64,000 nt of DNA from positions 95,967 through 159,966 of the forward strand of contig KV918814.1 in NCBI GenBank assembly GCA_002049455.2, in the 5' to 3' direction. Source of the stretch: Porphyra umbilicalis. Its lineage: Eukaryota > Rhodophyta > Bangiophyceae > Bangiales > Bangiaceae. This document shows positions 21,065-30,821 of this stretch, one piece after another. Made by a program: the position numbers and the translations under genes. The stretch's first letter is position 1; each line of letters starts with the position of its first letter. The notes beneath the pieces are model-generated. The model saw nothing but the letters and a program-made list of their open reading frames with translations, was not told where the DNA came from and did not search any database.

Positions 21065-23044
21065 ATGTCGGCGCTCTCAGCTGCTCGCGCGGCGCGGCTG
21101 CTCGCGTCCGCCCGCGGCGCGGCGGCGGTGGCGGCGCGGCAGGGCGCGTCGGCGGAGCGACTGCCACTGGCGCCGATCGGCCGGCGGTGCGCAGGCGGCG
21201 GTGCGGGGGTGGGGTCGGCCACGCCCGGGCCGGCAGCCACCCGCGCCGGCCGCCCCCGGGCGGGCGGCCTGCCCGCCCGTGGCGCCGCCGCGGCGGCCGC
21301 CCTTGCCACTGCGCCGCCCCGGGGGCTGCCCCCGCCGGCGGGCGTGCCGGCCCCACCGACATGGACGCGCGCCGTCGGCGGTGGCGGCGGCGGCGGCGCG
21401 CCACCGGCGGCGCAACCGGGCTTGGCGGTCGGCGCCACCGACGCCAAGACGGAGGAGGACAAGGCCGGCGGTCGCCCTCCGCCCCCCCACTCGGCGGCGG
21501 CGACGGCGGGTTTGCGCTCAAAACGGGGGGCGGCGACGGCGACGGCGACGATGGCGACGACGATGGCGACGACGATGGCGGCGGCGGGGAGGGGGGTGCC
21601 CCCCCCTCGGCCGTCCCCGACGGGCCGACGCCCCTGGGCCCCCCCGAGCCCGACGTAGGCATCCCCATGGAGGAGCTCACCCCCGCGCGCGTCGTCTCTG
21701 AACTCTCCCGCCACATTGTCGGGCAGGACGCGGCCAAGCGCGCCATGGCCGTGGCGCTCCGCAACCGGTGGCGGCGGCTGCAGCTGCCGCCCGGCTTGCG
21801 GGAGGAGGTGCAGCCGAAGAACATCCTCATGATTGGCCCGACGGGCGTCGGCAAGTCGGAAATCGCGCGGCGGATGGCCAAGCTCGTCGACGCGCCCTTT
21901 TGCAAGGCGGAGGCGACCAAGTTTACCGAAGTCGGCTTTTACGGCCGCGACTGCGAGTCGGTCATTAAGGACCTCGTCGACTCGGCGCTCGCGCTCGTTA
22001 AGGCGCGCCGGCGGCGGCGGATGCGCGCGCGGCTCGCGCAGCTGGTGGAAGACCGCATCCTCGAGGAGCTCGTCGGGCGGGACACCAACGAGACGACCGT
22101 CAAGCAGATGCGCGCCATCCTCCGGCAGGGGGGGTTGGAGAACCAGGAGATTGACGTGGACACGTCCTCGTCGCCCGTCCGCGCGGGGGGGGGATGGGCG
22201 GGGGGGGGGGGGGGCGGGCGCGGGGGGGGTCCCAGTCGTGGCCCTCGGCACGGGCCTCGGCAGCTCGTCGGGCGGCGGCGGCAGCGCTGCGGATATGGGC
22301 GACGCGCTGACGCGCTTCTTCTCCCTCGGCCCCGGCGGCGGGCGCAAGCGCAAGATGAAGATCAAGGACGCGCGGGTGGTGATTGAGGAGCTCGAAGCGG
22401 AGAAGCTGCTCACCGACGGCAACGTGGCCAAGGAGGCCATTGAGGCGGTGGAGGAGCACGGCATTGTGGTGATTGACGAGATTGACAAGGTCGCCTCCCC
22501 GGCGGGCTCCCGCCACGGCGCCGACGCGTCGGCCGAGGGCGTGCAGCGGGACCTGCTGCCGCTCATTGAGGGCACGACGGTGACGACCAAGCACGGGAAT
22601 GTGCGGACGGACCACATCCTGTTTGTCGCCGCCGGCGCTTTTCACTCGTGCCGCCCGTCTGACTTGATGGCGGAGCTCCAAGGCCGCCTGCCGATCCGCG
22701 TGGAGCTGTCGGGCCTGTCAGAGAGCGACCTGTACCGCATCCTCACAGAGCCGGAAGCCAACCTCATCGTCCAAGCGGTGGAGATGCTCGCCACGGAAGG
22801 CGTCACGCTCGACCTCAACGAGGGGGCGGTGCGGGAGGTGGCCGCCGTCGCCGCCGCCGTCAATGGGAGCGTGGAGAATATCGGCGCGCGGCGGCTGCAC
22901 ACAGTTCTGGAGCGGCTGTTGGAGGAGGTGTCGTTTACGGCGCCGGACCTCAAGGGACAATCCGTGTCGATTGGGGTGGCGGACGTGCGGGAGCGGCTCG
23001 GTGACATGATGAAGAAGCAGGACCTGTCCAAGTTCATTTTGTGA
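21065..23044 (+). CDS. hslU: HslU (ClpY) ATPase of the HslUV protease, probably mitochondrial
   Basis: HslU is the AAA+ unfoldase that feeds substrates to the HslV peptidase. The ATG at 21065 opens an Ala/Arg-rich leader ([20 protein letters not shown]) typical of a mitochondrial transit peptide, followed by a low-complexity linker. The conserved core includes [20 protein letters not shown], Walker A GPTGVGKS (21835-21858), [17 protein letters not shown], and Walker B VIDEID within 22463-22486. The I-domain lies between about 22020 and 22390. Next come [10 protein letters not shown], a sensor region ([10 protein letters not shown]), [12 protein letters not shown], and the C-terminus DLSKFIL (23021-23041), which matches the HslV-docking tail of the family. 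Frame changes are needed at the C7 run near 21482 and across G runs at 22187-22228; the first equals one missing base and the second fits two missing bases. No neighbouring hslV was found. Confidence 0.93.
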
Positions 23045-24014
23045 GGGGGGGTGCGGGGGGGTGGAGGGGAGAGCGGGTTTGGCGGGTGGTTGTCGGTGGG
23101 TGCGAGCGGGTGGCCGTCTTTTTTTTTGCGACGGGGGAGGAGCCGCACGGCCGGCGGGAGAGGCGCGCGTGGCTGTGGCGCTCGAGGGAAAACACCCATC
23201 CTTGCGCTTTGCCTCGTGACCGTGTGGTGGTTCCACCAGCTTCAGTCGTTTCGCCAGCTCGGGTCGTTCCGCCCGGGCACGGGTCGTTGCGCCAGCACTT
23301 TCCATATGGAAAGTGCTGGCGCAACGACCTTTCCATATGGAAAGTGCCATTGAGCCAACACGGCTCGTTGCGCGCGCGCACGGGTCGCTTCGTTTACACG
23401 AATCGTTGCGCCAGCAGGGGTCAATCTGCAGCAGGCACTCGGGCCGTTCCGCCTCCCGTGGGGTCGCCCCCCGCCCCGCCCCGTTGCAGTGTCGTGCGAC
23501 CGCGCCCCCGCGGGTGCGTCGCGCCCGCGTCGGCCGGCACCTCACGACGTCGAGTGCACTGCCCAGTGGGCATTCCAGGTGGAGCCAGGGGCGGGACAGC
23601 ACTCCCTCCCCCCTCCCCCCTCCCCCGGTGACAAGGATGGCGAGCGGCCGCCGCGGGGCGGAGAGTGAAAGCAAAAAAAAAAAAGCGGGGTGGTAAATAC
23701 TAAAAATAAGGGGGCAAGCAAGGCAGGCACACCTACGGTCTCTCGGCGCGGGCAACTGTGCACAAGACGGAAACACAGACAAGGCAGACGGGGCGCGCCC
23801 GCACGCGGGCACCAACTGTACACAAGACATGCACACACACATAGAGAAGAGACGAAAAGCAAGAACCGCGGGGCGCGCGCGGGCACGGCCCGCCACGCGC
23901 GCCAAAGCAGGTCTGTAAGCACGCGCACAACGCAATAAAAAAAGAGGCGAGAAATAAACACGCATTCAGGCGGGCAAACACAACACATACACAAAAGCGC
24001 CCACGACGCCGCCG
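23045..24014. other. 3' intergenic region between convergent genes
   Basis: Probable 3' UTRs of HslU (+) and the zinc-finger gene (-). It contains the palindromic repeat cluster at 23228-23450 and an A12 run at 23673-23684. The part from 23690 to 23990 is less GC-rich and purine-rich. No further gene is supported. Confidence 0.4.
23228..23450. repeat. CGTTGCGCCAGC repeat cluster with a perfect 48-bp palindrome
   Basis: Variants of GGTCGTTNCGCCAGC recur several times. At 23282-23329 one unit is followed by its exact reverse complement, giving a 48-bp perfect palindrome centred on CATATG. The inner TTTCCATATGGAAAGTGCC is then repeated at 23330-23347. The cluster lies 0.2-0.4 kb downstream of the HslU stop. 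Confidence 0.75.
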
Positions 24015-24388
24015 CTACTGCGCCACCGCCCGCCCGTCGGCAGCCGCCGCCGCCGCCGCCGCCTCTGCCGCGGCGGCCGCCACCTCGGCCGGGTGCTTGG
24101 CGGCCATGTGCTTGCGGAGCACCGAGGCCCAGCCAAAGCGCCCCCCACACACCCGACACCCATACTTGCGCTGCCGCTCGTGCGTCGTCTCCACGTGCTT
24201 GCGCAGGTGGTCCCGCTGTTGAAACGCCGACCGACACAGACGGCACTCGTACGGGCGCTGGTGCAGGTGCACCGCCCGCACGTGGCGGTTGAGGTTGAAG
24301 CGTTCGCCAAAGGCGCGGTCGCAGAGGGCGCAGCCGTGCGTCTTTGCTTTTTTGGCGCGCGACAGCCGCCCGCCGCCGCCGCCGCCGC

Positions 24389-24419
<31 letters not shown>

Positions 24420-25137
24420 GCCACCGGCGGCCGACGCGGCCGCCGACGGGGCACCGGTGGGGGAGCCGACGCCCCCCCCCGCCACGCCCGGCACCCCCGA
24501 CGTGGCCGCCCGCCGCCGTGGCGTCGACGGCGGCGACGCCGAGCCCCCCGACGACGTTGGTGGCGAACTCGACGCCGACATTGGGGGCGCGCGGGACCCA
24601 AACGCCGTCGCCGGCGGCGCCGCCGCCGCCGACGCGCCCGCCGAGGGGCCACCGCCAAAGCCGCCGACGCCCCCGACCGACGGCGCTGACGACGACAGCG
24701 GCGGCAGCGGCGGGTGCGGCCGCGGGCGCGGACGAGGCGCACCCCGTGGCCGCCCCGACGCGGCGGGCGCCTCCCACCCCCCCCCGGCCGCCGGCAGGAG
24801 GCGGAGGGGCGGCAGCTGCAGGGCGTCGGTGGGGGTCGTCAAGCCGCCGCGCCCCCCGCCCGCCGGGCGGGACGCCATGGCCACGGGGAGCCGCACCAGC
24901 GGCGGGACGCCGCCAGCCGCAGGGGGCGTCCCCGCCAGACGTGCACCCCCCCACCCGCCGTCGAGGCGGCGCGCGACGGGCAGGGGCGGCGGCACTGCCG
25001 ACGCGGCCGCAGCGGCCGACGACGCCGCCGCCGCCGCCGCCGCCGTTGCGTCGGCGCAGCGGGACCAGGCGCCCCAGCGGCGCGCGGGTGTCGCCGACGC
25101 CCCCGCCGACGCGTCGGCCGGGGAGACGGGGGACGTG

Positions 25138-25178
<41 letters not shown>

Positions 25179-25451
25179 CGCCGACGGGGGGGGTGGGGAG
25201 CCAAACGCGCCCGGCAGCGGCGGCGGCGGCGGCCGCGACCGCCGGTCGACGGCCGACAGCGGCGGGGGGCGCCACGAGAGGGACGGGGGCGGGGGGGGGA
25301 CCTCCCCCCGCGCCACGGGTGAGGTGAGCGGCGCGAGGATGACGGGGGGGGAGCGGGGGCCCGCCGCCCCCAACGGCGGCGTCATGATGGGACGCCCGCC
25401 CGGCCGCGCGGCGGGCAGCGGGATGGGCAGCGGCGGTGGGGGTGGCGGCGG

Positions 25452-25498
<47 letters not shown>

Positions 25499-25682
25499 TA
25501 CCAAACGGGGCGGCGCCCCAGGCGCCGACCGGCGACATGGGGCTCGTCGGCAACGCGCCCGCCCCCGTGGGCGGGTGCCCGACGGCGGCGGCCGCGGCGG
25601 CCGGGGGGGAGGCGGGCGACGGCGGGCGCCGGCGGCGCGCGTCGTGGGCGCAGAGGAAGAGGGCAAAGCCGTCGGTGCGCAT
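24015..25682 (-). CDS. C2H2 zinc-finger protein with three C-terminal fingers
   Basis: A putative DNA-binding regulator. The firm part is the C-terminus (about 24105-24335), with three consecutive C-x2-C-x12-H-x4-H fingers: CALCDRAFGERFNLNRH, CRLCRSAFQQRDHLRKH and CRVCGGRFGWASVLRKH, each closed by a histidine. They are joined by short linkers (LHQRPYE and ERQRKYG) close to the classical finger linker. A basic stretch (RLSRAKKAKTHG) before the first finger may be a nuclear signal. The region upstream is Ala/Gly/Pro-rich, as in activation or repression domains. The start is uncertain: the ATG at 25682-25680 (MRTDGFALFLCAHDARRRR) is chosen because upstream DNA consists of homopolymer and repeat sequence, although the frame stays open far beyond. 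The stop is at 24015-24017. Confidence 0.78.
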
Positions 25683-28490
25683 CCTCCCCGCCGCCGCCGA
25701 CGGCGCAGAGGCGGGCGGGGGGGGGGGGGGGGGGGGAGGGGCGGCCGGCGGGCGTGGCGGCAGGCAGCGTACCAGGGGGCAGGGGGGGGGTCTTGGGCGA
25801 CGCGCCGCCGTCGCCGCGGGCGCACGGGGCGGGCGTAGAAAAAGGGGGCGAGGGGGAGCACGGCAGCACGGGGGGGGGGGTGGGGGGGTGGGTGGTGGGG
25901 TGCGCCGCCCGGCGGCCGCCGCGCAGTGACGAGGCACTGCCGTGGCGGCGGCGGCGGCAACGCCGCGGCAACGGCGCGGCGGCCGCGCGTGCGCCGCCGA
26001 CACCCCACGACGCGCCGTCGGGGTGGGGGGCGGGGGGCGGGCGGCGGCGCGAGCGGCGGAAAAAAAAAAAGCCACCGAGGCGGGGGCGCCCGCGCGGTCA
26101 CCGCGTGGCGGGGGGGGGGGGGCGTGGCGCGTCGACGCGGGGCGGCGGGGCGGCCGGGGGGCCCGCCCCCACCGGCCCCCGCCCGCGCTCTTATACACGT
26201 GCGCCCGCCGGCGGCGCGCGGCGGCACGTGCGGGCGGCGGCGCGGGGGCACGGGGGGAAAACCGCCCCGCGCCGGCCCCCCCGCGCGCGCAGGCCGGCGG
26301 CGGCGGCGGCGGCGGGCGGCGGCGCCGCGCCCGCCCGCCCGCCCGCGCGCGTCGACGGCGCGCGGCACACGCGCGGGGGCGGCGCGCCCCGTGCCGCGCC
26401 GCGCCGCCGCCGGTGCGGGCGGCGCGCGCGGGACGGCGCGCCGCGTCTGACGCGGCCGGCGCGGGCGGGGGCGCGCCGAGGGGGCGCCCCGCCCCCCACC
26501 CGTGGGAGCAAAAAAGCGCGTCGACGCGCGCGCGGCACCGGGCGGCGCGCGGGCGGCGCGGCGGCGGCGCGCCCCCCCCCGCCGTGCCGACGTCGGCGGC
26601 GCCGCCAGGCACGCGGGGGGGCGTGGCGGACCCCGCCCCCAATCTCCCCACGCGCGGCGCGCGTCGTTTCCCCCCCCCCCCCCCCCCCGCCCCCCCCCTC
26701 CAGCTGCCTTCCCAGACTGGCAGCGGGGGGCGTGTGAGGTGGGAGGGGGGGGGGAAGACACACAAAAAAAAAAAAAACGCCAACGGCATTTGCGGCCGCC
26801 GCCGCGCACGGGGGCGGCGGCCGCCCGCCCCGCCCCGTTGCTTCCACGCGCGCCGGCGGCGGGGCGGGCCAATGAAACGGGAGCCGTGGGGGGGGAGGGG
26901 GGGGGGGGGGGCGCCCGCCAGCGGTGCCGGTGGCGACCGGCGCGCTGGTTCCATCCGCACGTCCAGCGCGGCCGCTCCCCCCTCCTCCCCATGCCATTTT
27001 GTGGGGGAGGCATCTGTATGCCGTGTGCAGGCCCCGCCCCGCGCGGGTGCCTGCGCGCCGCCGCGCAGCGTGCCATGGGGCCGCCGCGACGCCGCCGCCC
27101 TGGGGTCGGTGGGCCCGCCACGCGCGGTGCCAACGAGGGGAGGGGGGGCAGCAGGCCGCGCTCGTGCCGCCGGCATCCGCCCCGTCGACGCAGACGACCC
27201 CCCCCCCCCCCCCCCCCCCCGACAAAAACCCCACGCGTGCCCGTCGTCGTCACGTGGCATGGGAGATGTGGGGAGAAAATCTCGCGGGGAATGATCGGCC
27301 GACGCCCCCCCACGGGGTGTGTCGGCTGCCTCGGCCATTGCCTGCCCGAGCTGTGGCACTGGCAGCCCGGCGTCGGCGTGCGAAAATGGGCCGTTCCCGC
27401 CATCGAGAGGCTCGGCAGGCAAGCGTCCTGGCGAGCACCGCTGGGCAACGCGGCTGGGGAGGCGGAGGGGGTGGGGGTGGGGGAGTGTGTGCGCGTGTGA
27501 AACGGTGTGTTTGTCGACAGGCCAGTGGGGCGGGTGAGAGGGCCCACCCCCTGCGGAGCCCATTCCTGCGTGGCCCGTGAGGCACACACCCCCCCCGCGC
27601 GGGCTCAATGGGCTGACGAAGAGCGGGGCCCCGGGGGGCCGCGCGTCGATCTCGGTGGCTTTGTCAGAGAAAAATGGGAGTGAAACAGGCAGAAACAGGT
27701 GTCTTTGACCAATGGACGGTCCCCATGACATCCGCGCACCCAATCACATTGATGTGGCTCGCCGTTGATGGCTGTCCCCCTCCCAGATCCGCATGATCTG
27801 TGACCGGCGACTGGGACTGGTGACGGGGTCCGAGCAGCCAGCTGGCAGCGCTGGGTGAATGGCTGCGCGGACGGATGCGACCCACCGGCAGATTCTTTGG
27901 CAGCCACGGCCGCTGCCGCCGCCGCTGCCGCCGCCGGCGGCCGCTGCCGCCGCCGCGCAAAGCGGCTGTCTGCGCAGCGGTGGGGTCCTTCACGGGCCGC
28001 ACGCATCCACCACCCTCTGTGCGGCGTGCCCGCGAACGCTGGCCCGCGCGCCTCCCCAGCCCGTTGCGGGTCGAGCGCGGGCGGCAACGGCCCAAGCAGC
28101 ACACGCCGCCACGCCGTTGCGTCAGGCGACGACGGCGTGCCGGTTTGGGATTTGTATCTCGCGCCGCCAGTGGCCGCTGGGATGATTGCATGCCGGGCGC
28201 TGGCGGTGGAAAGCACGCTGGGGCCCGCGCCGCGGCGCCCAACAAGGTCATCGGCGGCGCTCGCGGCAAGGTGTAGTAGCCAAAGCCTCGTCGGCCGACG
28301 TTAAACGCGGCCGCTACCGCACCGTCGGCCAGCACCAGTCACGCACCAAGGCGTCGTCGTCGACAGGTAGGTGGGTGACCGGTGCTCGCCGCCCCATCCC
28401 AGCCACCCCCTGCTCTCGCGCCTCGGGCTGCAGTGGAGCCCACGGGCAGCGCGTCAAACAAGAGCGGCGCCCCCCCCCCCCCCGGTACCG
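25683..28490. other. GC-rich upstream and intergenic region without a supported gene
   Basis: Includes the presumed promoter of the zinc-finger gene. It has many G/C homopolymers (for example 26671-26698 and 27200-27220) and A runs (26060-26069 and 26764-26777). Long frames on both strands are Arg/Pro/Gly-rich and change composition at each repeat, so none is claimed. From about 27,600 the GC content falls. Confidence 0.4.
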
Positions 28491-28496
28491 GCGGTC

Positions 28497-29080
28497 AGGT
28501 TAGGATTTACCGACTTTTGAGAAACCCCATACCGATTACCGATCAGTATACCGAAATATAGATTTTGTTGCCAATATCGGTGAACCTCAATTCGTGGTAT
28601 TTAAATTGCGATTTGTTACCAAAATCCGTCCAGCATTATCCCATACGATGGCACTTGTACTTCTGCCCCTTCGCTCGGTCTGTGCCCAGGGATACAGGTC
28701 TCGCGAGCCAGGTCAGTGGTGCATCCCGACTGTCTTGCGGCCGTGTCTAGTGCATTGAGGGCATGGTCCCCTCCATCAGACAGCACCCTGCTACGCGCGC
28801 CGCCACCGAGTGCAACAAAGGATCCGCAAAACGCCACTTGTTTATATGAGGGCCCATCCTGTCCTACCTCCTTGGCAAATGATCCGCCGCCGGCACCACC
28901 ATGATCTTAGCAATGGCGGCGTCATCCCCTCCACACGCCGCTGGGAAGCTCTGCAGATGAAACAATCACGTATTTAGTTTACCGAGTTTTTGACGACGCT
29001 TTTGGTTATCGATACCGATCGGTATACCGACGGATACCGACTTCGTTTACCGATCGAATTTACCAACATGCCAACCTTAC
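28497..29080. repeat. TACCGA-rich repeat blocks in direct orientation
   Basis: Two AT-richer blocks (28497-28560 and 28970-29080) share TTTACCGA followed by a T run and several TACCGA or CCGATCGGTATACCGA motifs. The second block resembles 36860-36960, including the closing ATGCCAA sequence. They are probably termini or remnants of one repeat family. No protein is encoded. Confidence 0.5.
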
Positions 29081-29348
29081 TAGAGTTGGCACGGTGTCGC
29101 GGTGACATTTCCCTGTCCATCGATTCCTATCAGATGTCTCAACACGGTGTCACCGTGTCGCTGCTGCAGCGACATAGTAGCCCACTTTTGAATATGAATT
29201 TGGCTGGCACAGAATCCGCTTGTTGCGAACGACCTCGCGACAGTGCGATTTTGACCACGCAGGAGTCGATTTTGAGGACTTGGTGCGGATCAGGGACCCC
29301 CCGCATATGGTGCGCGCTTGGTCGCATTCTCAGCATGCATTTTTAGGC

Positions 29349-29450
29349 ACGTGGTGACATGTCATGACATTTCCTGTGTCATGACATCGGCGAAATCGAC
29401 CCCGTGGGACGTGACACTGACATGTCATTGACATGTCACAACGTGGCATG
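29349..29450. repeat. Cluster of TGACATGTCA palindromes
   Basis: GACATGTCA, TGACATGTCA and GTCATGACA occur at least five times in about 100 bp on both strands, directly beside the left end of the next element. This could be a transposase- or regulator-binding cluster, or simple expansion of a palindrome. Confidence 0.65.
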
Positions 29451-30821
29451 ACATCGTCTGTCCCCGGCCGATTTGCATCGAACCCCTATTTTCGACGCAT
29501 CTCGATAGTCGTCGATGCCCGTATCGAAACCGGTCTTCGTCGTATGTTGATACGAGAGCGGGCCATCGAGGCGTCGATGCGGCTTCGATAGTCTTTCGAT
29601 GGCTGCTTACAGCCATGCCTGAACCGGGCGTGGGATAAAACAGAGAGACACGTGTCTGGTTGAGAAAGAAGTTTTTTTTGCGTGCTGCGACCGCTACGAC
29701 TGCGGCCGTAAAAAGACCCAAGCTTCTCTCTGGCTCACGCCAACATATTGAAGCACACCCTAACACTCGAGGGGGTTCTCCCGCACGCCAGATGCACGGG
29801 CCTGCATCACCCGACTCACACGCCACCCCGCCTGGTTCCCCCGCGTGTCTCCGAGTGGCCGCAACGGCGCCAACGCTCCGTCCACTCCCCCCAAACCCTC
29901 CACTCGCGCGCATACAGATGGCACACTTCCCTTCGCAACACACCCGCCCACTCGGCTGGTTGCCACCACGCGGTCATTGGTGAAACTCAAACCGCGCTTG
30001 CCGAGCATCGACCCTGCGAAGGACCCTACCAAGAAAGAGAAAGAAAGGCATCCAGATACATACAGTCGAAAGAGAGAGTAACAGTACACATTGAGAGGAG
30101 CAGCGCACAAGTGGACGGGGATGAGCGGGAGAGGGAGGGGGGGGAGGGGAGCAAGAAAAGCAACGATCACCGCAACAAAAGCACGTACACTGCACCATAC
30201 GAGTGAGTGAAAAGAAATCCAAGGCCCAGCGAGCAAGATAACAAGTAAACGGCAACTGCACGACCGCACGACCGCACGACCAGCCCACAGCAGCTGTGGA
30301 CGCCTGGACCAAAGGCGCAGGAGCTGCAGACAACAAGGAAAAATGGCAGCGCAACTCACCTTCAAGAGCGAGTAGAAGTAGGGCGTGTATGATGCACGGC
30401 GCAGGTGCTGTGAGGGGGGAGGGAGTCGCCGAGCGCCACACGTACGGTGAGCACAGCGACGCCAGTCTGCCGGGATGAGGCGTCGGACCTAAGACGGCTC
30501 GGTGCGGCGCGCAGGCGAAGTGCCAGAGCCGCACCGAGCAGCCGACCAGGAGGTGGGCTACTATTCCAAAATGTGGCGACTGACAAGCATCCATGGATCT
30601 GACCAATCAAAATGCTTCTTGCTGCCTTCTTGGAACTGTTGAAGACGGCCGAACGTCGAGTGCAGCGTGCGCTGGGGTATCGAGGAATCATCGAAACTGG
30701 GGCTTCGATAGCTGCTGCGATGCCAATCGACCGACCGTATCGAACCCATGTTTCGACGCTCGATGGCCGTCGACAGGGTTCGATAGGGGCTCGACGCAAA
30801 TCGGCCGGGGACAGACGATGT
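29451..30821. mobile_element. 1.37-kb element with perfect 26-bp terminal inverted repeats
   Basis: The left end (29451-29476) begins ACATCGTCTGTCCCCGG and matches the right end (30796-30821) perfectly as a reverse complement for 26 bp. Similarity continues inward for roughly 100 bp through TCGAT-rich sequence. No target duplication is obvious. The interior contains only weak open frames without a transposase signature, so the element is called non-autonomous. Confidence 0.78.
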
